A stretch of 64,000 nucleotides of DNA from Phocoena phocoena. Taxonomy: Eukaryota > Chordata > Mammalia > Artiodactyla > Phocoenidae. The translations under genes and the position numbers were made by a program. This document shows, piece after piece, positions 1 to 12,100 of the stretch (within the stretch, counting starts at the first letter, position 1; the number at the start of each line of letters is the position of its first letter). The stretch covers positions 67,813,464 through 67,877,463 of the forward strand of contig NC_089224.1 in assembly GCF_963924675.1 (NCBI RefSeq), given 5' to 3'. A model generated the notes under the pieces. That model was not told the DNA's origin and ran no database searches. It saw nothing but the letters and a program-made list of their open reading frames with translations.

Positions 1-180
1 TAATTTTACAAAAGTATTAGTAGTCCCATTTTATATATGAGAAAGCTGAGGACCAGAAGTAGGAAACTACTCGAAGTAACACTGCTAGTAAAGAGCCTTA
101 GGTGGCATCAGACAAAACACCCACCATACCTTCAGTAACGAACTGCATTAGACACTTCACTGTCTGGAATCTACTAACTA
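1..180. repeat. Possible MIR fragment
   Basis: The stretch with CCCATTTTATATATGAGAAA, CTGAGG and AGTAACACTGCTAG resembles the central part of MIR. It is diverged and short. The rest up to about 690 holds an A-rich run at 363-390 and nothing else I recognise. Confidence 0.45.
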
Positions 181-1065
181 CCCACTGAGCCATCTTCCTA
201 AGAAGACTGTTCACATGCACATTTTTGAAGGAAGCAACAAGTTCTGGCATGGTCTTTCCCTTGTGAGAACTCCCTCCTCCTCCGACCCATATTGGAGCTA
301 ATGATGTTCCTTGCCTCCTGAGTCTGCAGAGCCGACATTCCCCCCATCAGAAACAGATCTGGAAAAAAAAAAAAAAAGAAAGAAAAGAAACCTATCTGAC
401 CAAAGCCTTCCTCCCACAGGAACTAGGTGTTCTGATCAGTGTAAGCTGGTGGGAGAAAGTGGAAAAAGATAAACCTCCCATGCCCTCCCAGAGTGTACCA
501 CCCTCTTTCCTGGCAAGGACCAATTTCATTATCCCCCTAAAATCCACCCAACCCCCTCCCACCCCCTCCAAGAAGCTCATGTATTAAAAGGCTTTTGTGT
601 ACAAAGCAAATTGCTTATATAAAATAATTCATTCTACCTTAAAAAAAATAGACCTGCAATTGCCAATCAGTACTTCGATAAATGTGAAATAACTAGGGTG
701 AATGCAGTTCCATCCAAAAGCAAAGAAACTTATGTTGTTAGTCTGTGCAGCATGATTGTGGCTTATTGTACATTTTCCTTTAAACTCCTTAAAATAATAA
801 AAAGAACTCACAAGGATGGATGGGATTTCATTGTAGGAACAATTGTAGCCAAAGGAATAATCCAAACAGAATTTCAGACAGTGGAGAGATTTCACGGGCT
901 CCAAACTTTTGCCCCAGAAATAGCCAGGTACTGTGTTGTGCACCAGATCCGCCCTGCATTAGTGACCAAAAGTTGTGAGGAAGACAGTGTAGATGGAGCT
1001 GTTCAAGTTAAAAAAAATAACATTCACATTTGTTCAGATGTATTCTCTGTTAAAGAGGGAGAGAG
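181..1065. other. Intergenic stretch without recognised gene
   Basis: An open reading frame of 123 codons (698-1069, plus) exists but resembles no protein I know, has no splice or promoter context and lies downstream of CEMIP2. I see only the A-rich run at 363-390. A non-coding transcript cannot be excluded. Confidence 0.4.
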
Positions 1066-1260
1066 ATAACAGGGGCTTACTACGTGCTATGGGATTCTCA
1101 AATGTTACTGCTCATAAGAAATACCTGGGGAGCTTGTTATACAATTATATTCCCAGCTGCAATTCCCAGAGATGCCAATTCTCTGGTCTGAGTTGGGGCT
1201 TGGGATTCTGCATTTTCATCAAGTACCTCAGGTGATTCTGATGGAGGTTTTTCCCTTAAC
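1066..1260. repeat. Diverged MER5-like DNA transposon remnant
   Basis: The stretch ends with GGATTCTGCATTTTCATCAA and CTCAGGTGATTCTGATGG, the signature of MER5-type hAT-Charlie MITEs. It is old and the ends are blurred. Confidence 0.5.
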
Positions 1261-1344
1261 TTTTCATTTTAAAAATTCTCAAGCCTTAGGAAGGTTCCAA
1301 GAACAGTACAATGAACACCAGTATACCCTTCACCAAGATCAAGG

Positions 1345-2153
1345 GTCAGCAAACTCTTTCAGCAAAGGAACACTGTTCAGGCATACATAAGAGATACTTC
1401 AGGTCTGGTTCCAGACCACTGTCATAAAGTAAATATCACAATGAAGCAAGTCACACAAATTTTTGGTTTCCCAGTACATGTTATGTTTACACTATACTGT
1501 AGTCTATTAAGTGTGCAATAGCATTGTCTAAAACAACAATGTACATTCCTTAATTTAAAAACTTTATTGCTAAAAAATGCTAATCAACATCTGAGCCTTC
1601 GGTGAGTAATCCTTTTGCAGTGGTTAACATCAAACATCACTGATCACAGATCATGATAACAAATATAATAAAAATGAAAAAGTCAGAAATATTGCAAGAA
1701 TTACCAAAATGTGAGACACAAAGTGAGTAAATGCTACTAGAAAAATGGCACTGATAGACTTGCTCCACGCAGCACTGCCCCAAACCTTCCATTTGTAAAA
1801 AACACCATATCTGGGAAACGCAATAAAGTGAAGCACAATAAAACAAGATACACCTGTAAATATTTTCAGCTTTGTAGGCCATATAGTCTCTGTGGCAACT
1901 ACTTAAACCTGCCATTGCCATATGCAAGCCATAGTCAGTATGTAAGCAAATGAGCATGACTGTCCTCCAACAAGACTTTATTAATGGACACTGAAATTTA
2001 AATTTTACATAATTTTTTCATCATAACATATTACTCTTCTTTTGACTTTTTCCACTGTGTTATATTTGAAGATGTGAAACCACTCTTAGCTCAAAATTAG
2101 TACAAAACCAGTCTGGAGGACAGGTTTGTCCTACAGGTCAGTTTGCCAATTCC
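1345..2153. mobile_element. hAT-Charlie-type element interrupted by a Tigger MITE
   Basis: The left part (1345-1377, GGGTCAGCAAACTCTTTCAG) and the right part (1857-2153, beginning TAAATATTTTCAGCTTTGTA and ending CAGTTTGCCAATTCCTG) together form one DNA transposon with inverted ends. The middle is the Tigger insertion at 1378-1856. The family name was not fixed. Confidence 0.6.
1378..1856. mobile_element. Tigger1-like (pogo) non-autonomous DNA transposon
   Basis: It starts CAGGCATACATAAGAGATAC and ends with a matching inverted terminus (AACAAGATACACCTG). The interior carries the familiar ACACTATACTGTAGTCTATT and TTTATTGCTAAAAAATGC. A TA is kept on the right; the left TA has become TT. About 480 bp, with no transposase ORF. 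Confidence 0.8.
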
Positions 2154-3730
2154 TGACTTATCAATTTTGATTATAAAGTCTAAGCTTTTCTGAGGATGAA
2201 TTTTAAATCTGTTATTGCTTTTCATATCCAGAATAACCACAATATCCATCTTAGAAAATTTTTAAAAATGTATCTGTGAAGTTGCCTTCTGACCCACTAT
2301 TGGATTTTCAGATATAACATTTTCACATCTTGCTATGGCTGATATTTTTGGATGCCCTGTGGGACACAGTTCCTCATTTAGAAATCATCATAGTTCAATC
2401 GGTCATTCTCTAATTTTATCACATAAAAATAAAGTGGTGTGTGCCCTTCCCTACAACACCAGTGCCTAATTAGCATCCTTTTTTCAGCTTCTCTCTCATA
2501 CTGAAGATAAATGAGTAAAAGACCTTCAATCTTCCAAATGATGCCAAGAGTCCAGCAAGATGTGAACAGCATTTTGCTATTTGTGAACAAGGGACTGGAG
2601 ATGCCTTTTCTTGATTTTTTTTCCTCCCTGAATTTTTGTTGAAAATGAGCTCCAATCCAGAGTGTGTGCTCATATTTCTAAAAGACTGGGTTATTACCAA
2701 GTTAAGACCAACTATAGTGATACAATCTGTTACCCAGTTACTCCCATTCATGGTCTTCACTTCTAGGGGAATTTCTCAAGTTATTAAACATGATTTCACA
2801 AGCATCTGAAAGCCAAACAAGAATTCTGGAGGGTAAACTCCAACTCTGCATCATGAAATCAACAAACATTGTCACAATGGAATCTAAGTACTTACCTATT
2901 AGGACCAAATGAAAAAACAAACAAACACAAATCAAGCACATTCCTGCTTATTGAAATGCCTTTCAACTGGATTTATCCAAACATTACTTCATCCCTTAAG
3001 GAATGAAAACTTAGTTACCTGAAGCATTCAAGCCTCTATCCATCACTTCATTGCCCACCCCTCCTCCCAAACCAAGTACTCCATTTAATAGCATGAGGGT
3101 ATGTTCTCTTCTGATGGAGCCAGAGAACAGAGAAGTCATAAACACCTCCTCCCCACACCCAGGTCTAAACATCAGTTTAGCAGCTGCTTTGGAGTCATAT
3201 TCTACAAGACCATGAGCCTGCCTTTCATCTTCTCACAAGCACTCTCTTCCAGGCTCTGAAGATAATATACAGCACACTGATTCAGGTGGAGAGGCAGAAA
3301 TCTCACAGGAAAGACTTAAAACCCAGGTCTGTCGACATATGAGAAGGCCCTGCGTTTCTCATCAGCTGGCTGATTTGTGCACGGCCACATTTCTGGAGCT
3401 CAACCAATTGCCTCCCCGATGGAAAATGCTTACGAACTTATAAATCATCTTTGAACACGTTTTCTCAGTAAAAATAAAACAGATTGCTAGCTCCCAACTG
3501 CTGAAATGTGGCTATCAGCTTCGATAACCAATTTAACAATTTGAAACAATTAAGGACTAAAAACTCTACTTGAAAGTTCGATTAAAAGGAAACCATAGCG
3601 AAATGCTTTGTTTAGGGCTGGGAATTCTCTAAGTAATATAGGAACCGCAAATAAAAAGAATAGATAATCTTAATTTTGTTTTCCTCACAAAAAAATTATA
3701 GACTGAAGTTAAACAGTGGGCCTATTATAT
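2154..3730. other. Intergenic stretch, nothing recognised
   Basis: I see no exon, RNA gene or clear repeat here. Several short frames are open on both strands but lack coding character. Old unrecognised repeats are possible. Confidence 0.4.
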
Positions 3731-3734
3731 GAGT

Positions 3735-3926
3735 GCAGTGGTTCTTAAACCTGGCTATATGGTATTAGCATCACCCAGAGCTTTAAAGAAAACTGCAATG
3801 CCCAGGCTGCACCCCACACCAATTAAATATGAATGTAGGAGCTGGGGGGTGGGGCCCAGGACTTCACAGTTTTTAAAGCTCCTCAGGTGACTCCAATGTG
3901 CAGCCAACATTGAGAACCTCTCCATT
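3735..3926. mobile_element. MER5A hAT-Charlie MITE
   Basis: The ends GCAGTGGTTCTTAAACC and AACATTGAGAACCTCTCC are the imperfect inverted termini of MER5A, with the typical interior AAGCTCCTCAGGTGACTCC. Confidence 0.75.
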
Positions 3927-4111
3927 GGCCTCATGAACATTACTTAGTTTTACAAAATCTACTTAGTGGAGGACCATTTCCCTTCCTTATGTCTGCCCAT
4001 AGGTTCTTTACAGCTGGGATAGGAATAAAAATTGACAGATTGACTGATTGACTGCTTGCTAGATAAATAGAGTCACACACACATATAAAAAAATATACAT
4101 GCACGCATATT

Positions 4112-4121
4112 TTTATTTATT
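4112..4121 (-). terminator. Candidate polyadenylation signal of CEMIP2
   Basis: Two overlapping AATAAA hexamers are read on the minus strand. They are the first canonical hexamers downstream of the stop codon. Usage is not shown by sequence alone. Confidence 0.45.
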
Positions 4122-4246
4122 TTACTTAGGCCCTGATCATTAGCATATAAATCAGAAAAACTGAGTGCCTTAGAACGTACATATCCTCTCCAAATCTTTA
4201 AAGAGCCAAACTCTAAAAATCACACGTAAAAGATATTGGTCATAAA

Positions 4247-4271
4247 ACACACACACACACACACACACACA
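4247..4271. repeat. (AC)12 microsatellite, (GU)12 in the CEMIP2 transcript
   Basis: Twelve uninterrupted AC units. If the 3' UTR extends to the AATAAA at 4121-4112, the mRNA carries a GU repeat, a known type of binding site for TDP-43 and CELF proteins. Confidence 0.9.
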
Positions 4272-5926
4272 AACTTTAATCACCTTGAGGAACGATGATC
4301 CAATAATATATTTAATAGGTAAGATTTCATTCATCGATATACAAAAAAAAACACACCCCAAAACCTAAACTTTAAGACATGTGCCCTTAGCAAGAGCACT
4401 TACAGTTAGAAAGGTTTATCGGTAGCACTTTGAGGTAGCATATTTTATAAAGTAATAGAAGTCACAGAGCTGCTCTGCAGTTTCTCTTGGACAGAAAAGG
4501 ACAGGCCATCAGCCGTTGCTCTTGGTAGAGAAAAGTGAATTTGTCTGTACTCACTGCCAAAGTCAACCTGAACATACTCCCTCCCGTCTTGCCATGGCCA
4601 TCCCTCCACTACACTTCATGCATTGTGGGTTTAGGAAAAGGTAAAGGCATTACAATGCTTCTTTCCTCTTGGTGTGGTGACATCCCAGGCTGTGGCAGCA
4701 ATCTTTCTGCCACATGCAGTGCTCACTGGCAGGAGATGCATGCACCTATAGGGGGAAGGAAAATATGGCATCGCAGTGTCTTGTTTTAATTGGCTCTAAC
4801 AATTTAGTTAAGAGTAACGGATTCCTCTAAGGCTAAAAAAAGGTTTCTGAATATTCCCTCCATGATTCTGGCCCTTAAAAGGCTCTCCCTTTTTTCTCCC
4901 CCTGAGTACAATATTTTGGGGGTATCATTAAGCTTTCTGCAATTGTCCTGCCAGGTTGGTGAGCAGTAAGGCTTAAAAAAAAATCCACACACAAAAACAA
5001 CAACAACAAAAAACTGGGTGCAGGAGAAACTCCAAGAACAGACTTCCTTTGTGCAAGTTGAAACGACCCAAGTTTATAGTTCAGGAAAATGGCCTGCTTC
5101 TTTTTTAAAAAAATGTAAATATTTAGCTCAGCTCTGCATTTTAAATACAAATATACAGTCAAAACAGGCTAAAGATTAAAGCTGCAAAAATGGCCCCACC
5201 AACATCAGACCATGGTGCAGGTCAAATTTTTTCCCAATGGTCACAGATTAAAGGGATGTCTAACTCCTAAAAGCCCTTTGTCCCAATATATTCCATACTT
5301 CTTGTTTGAAAGTTGAACCCTTAGAAGGAATCAATATACAAATGAATAAAAATAGCACATGTCCAGGCAAAAAAGGGCATGAGCTGGGCCTGAGTTGCCA
5401 CTTAAAACTCTACCATTCAGTATCATACCAAATCCTCAAAGGCTGCCTGGAACCAGGGCCCAAGGCATTCCTGAACATGCCAGCCACGCAGGTCAACTGC
5501 TGACCCAAAGTCAACAACACAACTGAGCATTAGACTTCAAGTATCCAAGGTGCTACAAGAGCTGGTCCTCTCAAGGACTCAGGCTGACTCTCAGAAGCCC
5601 CCTCTCCCCACCAAAACATCCCATTGTACAAAGGGTGAAGCACTGTTTATGGTCACTACAAAAACACAGGAGTGGGAGGTGAGGAATAAGAGAACTGATC
5701 TCTGAAATATACCAGCCTAACAAATACAAATAAATTCTTTTAACATTTTGTACAACTAGAAGGTGCGTGAGCCCATATTCAAGCAATCACTTTAAATTCT
5801 TTCTTTTCTCCCCTTTCTGTATCAAACAGGAAAATAGTTCCGTTGGGTTAACAGTGTCATTTTAAAATGCCATAAATTAAATAAGTTAGTTCACATTTTT
5901 TCCCCCAGCTAAGTTACAGTTAGTCT

Positions 5927-6123
5927 CTAATGTGCTTTTGAAGTTTGCTTCAACAGCTCCAAGTCTCTTCGGCGGACCGTGCCAGCTCTGGGACAACCAT
6001 ATCCATCCAGCTGCAAAGGTACGAATTGTTCAAGCAGCCCAAGGCCCTCTCTAGCAGGACTAGTAAACAGCTTAGTCCATGATGGTTTGAAGTTTCCACT
6101 GAATCCCAAAAATATGGTACTCC
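5927..6123 (-). CDS. CEMIP2: CEMIP2 terminal coding exon and stop (residues 1319-1383)
   Basis: After a TTTTTTTTAAG acceptor this exon completes Gly1319 and encodes [20 protein letters not shown], then [20 protein letters not shown] and [15 protein letters not shown], with the TAG stop at 5929-5927. This is the expected C terminus of CEMIP2, and its Gly-Phe-Ser-Gly stretch is part of the second GG domain. The 3' UTR continues in the same exon. Confidence 0.96.
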
Positions 6124-9100
6124 CTTAAAAAAAAGAAAAAGAAAAAGTTCAATTTGTACCTCTACTAGTTCCATGCAAGAAAATGTGGGAGGTGAAGCGG
6201 AGGTGAGCAAAACAAAGATGGCTGTGAAACAAAAACAAAAAGAACTGTACTTCTTTACGTCAGAGAATGAACTCTCACCACCCACCTCTTGCCCCAAATA
6301 ACAAGCCACGTCCCAACACACTTCCTCTACAACTGTCTTCTGATTTAGAAATTATTTTCATGATACCCACCCCAGCCAAACAAGCTCATGAAAACAGTCT
6401 GGTAGCTATACTCCACTGTAAAAATGCATATGTTGCTGGCCTCCTAAGAACTTCACAGAATACAAATACAAACCTTTGTTATAAAGATTGGCTGGTTTGG
6501 CTAATCCCAGAGATACTAATGAATCTGAAATATTCAACTGCTTTATCTCTCCTCTTGTGCTCAACAGGACAATTGACCTGTAAAAGTTAGAAAATCAGAG
6601 CAAATTTCAGTAATTCAGCATGCATTTATTGAGTACCGTTCTGAACTAAATACAGTAGATAAAAGCAGAACTCAAAAACAAACAAGGGCTTCCCTGGTGG
6701 CACAGTGGTTGAGAGTCCGCCTGCCGATGCAGGGAACACGGGTTCGTGCCGTGGTCAGGGAGGATCCCACATGCCGTGGAGTGGCTGGGTCCGTGAGCCA
6801 TGGCTGCTGATCTTGCATGTCCGGAGTCTGTGCTCCACAGCGGGAGAGGCCACAACAGTGAGAGGCCCTCGTACCACAAAAAAAAAAAAACACACCCCAC
6901 ATGCCTTTTCATCCCTGCTGTTACAAGTGTCCCCTTCAATGCCCCACCTAAAGCTTATGTTGCTATTACAAGGGGTCTATAAATGTAGGGAAAGCAAAAG
7001 TCATTTAGGTCAGTGGACCTAGTGGATGGCTTGGGACACAGCTCTGTCATGGAACAAACTATTTTAACAGAGGAGGTTAGTTTTGTTAGTCTCAGATGCT
7101 CTATATACCTACTTAAGTTCTATTATCTACTTACTAAGTAAATGGATAAATGCCAATTCTAAAAAAAATGAAATAAAATCTGTTCTCCATGGTTTGGTTT
7201 AAATTGCTACTTTTATTGTGAGTATATCAACACACACATTCAGATCTTTTTGTGGATTCTCTCTTCTGATCTCTCTATCCTCTGCCACTACTACACCGGC
7301 TTAATTACTATGGCTTTACGGCTTATTTTAATACCTTTTGTGTCTGCCCAACAGAAAAAAAGGAAGATTTCTCTCCTGTGAACCTTTGTTCAGAGACTAA
7401 CAAAGAAAAATGAATCAGACTAGGGCTCTTAAAAGAGAGACCACACACTCATTCACTTAAAAATCAATTTACTCCTGGGGAATTCCCTGGCGGTCCAGTG
7501 GTTAGGACTCCACGCTTTCACTGCTGAAGGCGCGGGTTCGATCCCTGGTCAGGGAAATAAGATTCCGCAAGCCACATGGTGCAGCCAAATTTTTAAAAAA
7601 AAATCAATTTACTCCTTTCCAGTCACTTCCAAGTGACCCAGGTGACAACTTCCTATACCACAGTCATAGCACAATGCTGTCTGAGGGTTCATCAGTGGGA
7701 AAGATGGCTGCAAAGGTAAAATTATCTGTAAAATTATCTATAAAATTGTTTTAAAATGATAATGAGCCTTCTGAGTGCGTTGGGTACCATGTAGACTAAC
7801 TTAATACTAAAAAGTGAGATAGGAATGATCCAAAATTTTAAGCCTTTCTCCTTCCAAGAGCCTTCCCATCATTTGCAAACTCTTCTAACATCCAAGTCCT
7901 CACTTATCAATGACAAGCAACTTGGATCACACAGGCATCAACCTGAGACTAGGAAGGAATGACTATCTTTCAAGAATCCTAAATACCCTAAAAGGGTAAA
8001 AGGGCAGGTAGACAAACCAAAGCTCAGAGTTAACCGGATGTCATCTTTAAGGTACCTTATCCCTCACACAGAGCAAGCTTCACCTACCTTGGAGGGATGC
8101 TTGTTTTTAAATACTCTTCCATGAGACTGACATCAGCAAAAGAGAAAATCTTTTTCTCCGTCAACCGGAAGGGAACACTGCAGGCATCCACAACCAGGAG
8201 GAGGACGCCCTCACTTCGGAAGGTAAAGTCAGTGCCGTTGATCTGAGAATACAAAAACATCTGCAGTCATCACCATTTCGGCATTTCCAGGATGACTCGT
8301 CTTTCCAGCCCCTTTCCCTCTGTCTTCTAAACCCATGAATCAAATAATAATTCCCAAACTCAAACTGCATATTCCATTACTCTTCCCCTGCCAACATTTG
8401 AGATTGAGCCTGTGTTCTCACAGACTTTTGCCTTCACTGGTCTTTTCTGACTGGCTAAGTTGCTACAAGCAAGGCATAGCAGCCCACACTCAGCTGAGCA
8501 GGGTGACTCTCTCTGCAGGCTCAGGGCCTTCATTCTTATACACGTAGTCTCTCAGTGGGGTCAGAGCTTTCCAACTCAGTGATCGGGTGGCAGCCTCTAT
8601 ACTGCAGCTCAGATACTGTCACATTGGTTCAGGAAAAATACATGTATCTATATGAAATAGATATCGAGTCAGATAGATAGATAAATAGATAGAATGCTTT
8701 AACCCACATAAACCCCCCATTATAGCTTAGATTTAGAACAACAGAGGAGCCAGATTGCTTGATCTCCTTTGTTTCATATATAGCTCTCCTTTAAAATCAA
8801 AATGGAAAAATGGTAATTTTACCAGGATTTAAGCCACAGGGTATTACTATATCTTGTTCACCATTACTGTGAACTGAAATTTCCAGTTGTCCTCTTTAAA
8901 TTAATGGTTTGAGACCTTTTCAAGAAAAAGGAATTCCAGATACATCCAAATCTCATTAATTCCTCAACCAAAAAGGAAGGGAAAAAAACTTATTAGACTG
9001 AAAAATGATTTAACACTAATTTAAGTCATAGGCACTGTTTCTCTTTAAAATGTGTGAAATTATAAACCATGTTAAAAGCTAACGAAGGAGAGGGGCTTCC

Positions 9101-12100
9101 CTGGTGGCGCAGTGGTTGAGAGTCCGCCTGCTGATGCAGGGGACATGGGTTCGTGCCCTGGAGCGGCTGGGCCTCTGAGCCATGGCCGCTGAGCCTGCGT
9201 GTCCAGAGCCTGTGCTCCGCAACAGGAGAGGCCACAACAGTGAGAGGCCCCCGTACCGCAAAAAAAAAAAAAAAAAAGCTAACAAAGGAGAGATGCGCTC
9301 TTCACTACACCTGTCCTTGCTTGGAGAAGTTATACTTAAATTTTATTTCTAATCACTAATGATCTCATAGGAATACAAAATGGCTTTTTGCCTGTATTTA
9401 AATAGCCCTAGTCTAGAGAATAATTCTAGAAATGCTTGACATAAAGTGCCATTTTATATTTAGAAAGACTGAAAGTGACTCACTTATTTTTAAAAATCTG
9501 GATACTTAGAACTGAGACACATTTGATAAAAAATATACATAATGATCCCTAACACACCCAAACTGTCCCCTTGAAAAGTACCCCCCAAAAAAACCTGTTA
9601 CTTAAAGGAAACACAAAATTTTCTGTAAAAACTAAAGCAAGGCCATGTCCAGCAAAGACTCTTCAGGTAATGCATGTGAAAAGTATTGGAGGTAAATGTG
9701 ACAAAACACAGTCCTCTGTGATCTCTTTTAGAGTCCCAGGCACCCAGTGTGCAGAAATGGAGTCAAACAATGTCTACAGACCCAGAGGAATACCCTACCT
9801 GAGATGGTCTGGGCAAAACAATATCTTCTTTAATTATATAGTGAGCTAGCAGAGCAGAGAGGCTCAGCACCAACTTGCTTACCTTTGCAACTGACACCCA
9901 CCAGATTCCACGCAAGTAGGCTGGGATGGGTTCCTCATACAGCTGACTGCATTGAGATGTTGAGCTAACAAACTTCATACCAATAAAATTACATCATGAA
10001 CATACTACAAAATGAAGAAATGCTAATGCAGGGCAATAGATATATATACTTGAGAAATCTTTGAGTTACGTAGGGATCTTTCACTCTTTCTCTCTTTCTA
10101 ATTGTGGTAAGAACACTAACATGAGATCCATCGTCAAACATTTTAAGTGAACAATATACTACTATTGACTACAGGGACAATGTTGTACAGCAGATTTTGA
10201 GAGTTTATGCATTTTACTCAACTGAAACATTATGCCTTTTGATTAATAACTCCCCATTTCATGCCCCCCCCCTTAAGTAGCAGTATTTTAAATTCAGGGT
10301 TGTTAAAAAGTTCTTAATTCAGAGTTAAGTTCTAGAGATGGATGGATAATGGTGATGGTTGCACAACAATATGAATGTATTTCACACCACTGAACTATAT
10401 ACTTACAAATGGTTAGGATGGTGAATTTTATGTTATGTGTATTTTAACACAATAAAAGAGATTGGGAAAGAAAAAAAAGAGTAAGATTTAATTTTGCTCA
10501 CATATATGGGGATTTGTGAATGTGTTGTCCACCACTTAAAAAAAAACCGAGCTCCTAAGGAGACCACATGAGGCTGAGCCCAGACCCTAGCTGGGTATCA
10601 GCTGGATGGCTAGATACCTCCTACCCAAAGAGCTCTTTATACAGATGCACTCAGGTCAACTCGATTTTGGACAGGCCACATGCCTAGAGCTGGTTACCCC
10701 GCAGGCTAGCTTGGCTCTTAGTCCAAATTCCAGTATTGATATGAGGCTAAGGCTTTTAACTCCCGTTATCCTACTTAAAAAAGACAACTAACACTTTGCA
10801 TCTTCACTTTCTTCATCTGAAAAAAATGGGAACCAGGCAACTTCAAAATAAAATGCTGAGGAAATTTTAAAACCTTCACTTCCCATATTTTAAACCAATA
10901 ACTGGGGAACTTCTTTTAAGTTTCAAAATCCAAGGTTAAAATTTCTGCATATTGATAATCTATGACTTTTTTTTTTTTTTTTTTTTTTTTGCGGTACGCA
11001 GGCCTCTCACTGCTGCGGCCTCTCCCGCCACGGAGCACAGGCTCCAGACGCGCAGGCTCAGCGGCCATGGCTCACGGGCCCAGCCGCTCCGCGGCACGTG
11101 GGATCTTCCCGGACCGGGGCAGGAACCCGCGTCCCCTGCATCGGCAGGCGGACTCTCAACCACTGCACCACCAGGGAAGCCCCTATGACCATTTTTTTAA
11201 ACCAAAAACACCTTGTCTCCTACAGAAAAGAAATCTGAATAATTACCTGAATAATTTTAACATTCGCCTAAAAGTAATCAATAAACATAATTGACTGAGA
11301 AAAAAATTTAATATTTATTTTATTTATTTAAAACGCAAATGTTTAGGAGGTATTTACACCTCTACTGTATTGCTCACCACTAATAATCAAAATGTGATTA
11401 TAAACAAGTGAATGTTGCCAGAGATAATTCATGTTACCAAGATAAAATGTAAAATCAAGAAGCTGAGGCAATGTACACACCAGATGGTACTCACAGAAAT
11501 AACAGAGAGGTCTCCACGCTGAGTCTCTGCTTGACTGGGTGACTGGAATTGCACAGGGAGGTAGCTTCTATGAGGATCACTTGTAAACACCACCTAGACA
11601 GGGAAGAAGTTCCACATCTATGTCAACTGCATCTTCCTCCAAAAAGATCCTTCAAAATAAACTCAACTATACCAAAGCCAGTGAGTGGGTTTTTGTTTTT
11701 ATTTCTGTTTTCTCTGAACTTTCTGTACATATTTCATGACCTGGAATTCTATCTTTTGATACAGGCTTTATACGAGAAGTGTATGTTCCTAACTTTCTGG
11801 AGCAATCTCAGTTTCAAATCACTGTAATCTTGTTAATAAAATCAGTTCTACAAATGACTATATAAATATGCTTTATATCTAAATCTTTGTAAACATTTCA
11901 TGCAAAAACAGTCACAAATCTTTTCAAAGGTCCTTTTCAGACCAGTTATTCTGAATTGGGACTCAAGTCACTCCAGGACTGAGGAAAGAAGTGCAGATGA
12001 CAAGGACTACCCTGTTTAAAAACTTTCAGGGGCCTGTACATCACCAGGTCTAAATTCCTCCACCAGACCTGCAAAATGTTCCACAAATAGAGCCACGTCG

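Larger units (their letters stand above)
4095..5926 (-). other. CEMIP2: Probable CEMIP2 3' untranslated region
   Basis: No splice signal is needed after the stop, and the first canonical AATAAA hexamers on the minus strand are the overlapping pair at 4121-4112, which would give cleavage near 4095-4105. That implies a 3' UTR of about 1.8 kb, which is plausible for this gene. Weaker ATTAAA hexamers lie near 4790, 4320 and 4279, so shorter forms are possible. The region is free of CHR SINEs, unlike the introns, which supports it being transcribed exon. It contains ATTTA motifs and a (GU)12 repeat (minus strand of 4247-4271). The end point is inference. Confidence 0.55.

Noticed and set aside
6686..7600. 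tRNA genes suggested by GGTTCGTGCC or GGTTCGATCC B-box motifs
   Set aside because: These belong to tRNA-derived SINE heads and do not fold into complete tRNAs.
8161..8370. Minus-strand frame starting MQFEFGNYY
   Set aside because: It is read in a frame different from the CEMIP2 exon at 8088-8242; the real frame gives [12 protein letters not shown].
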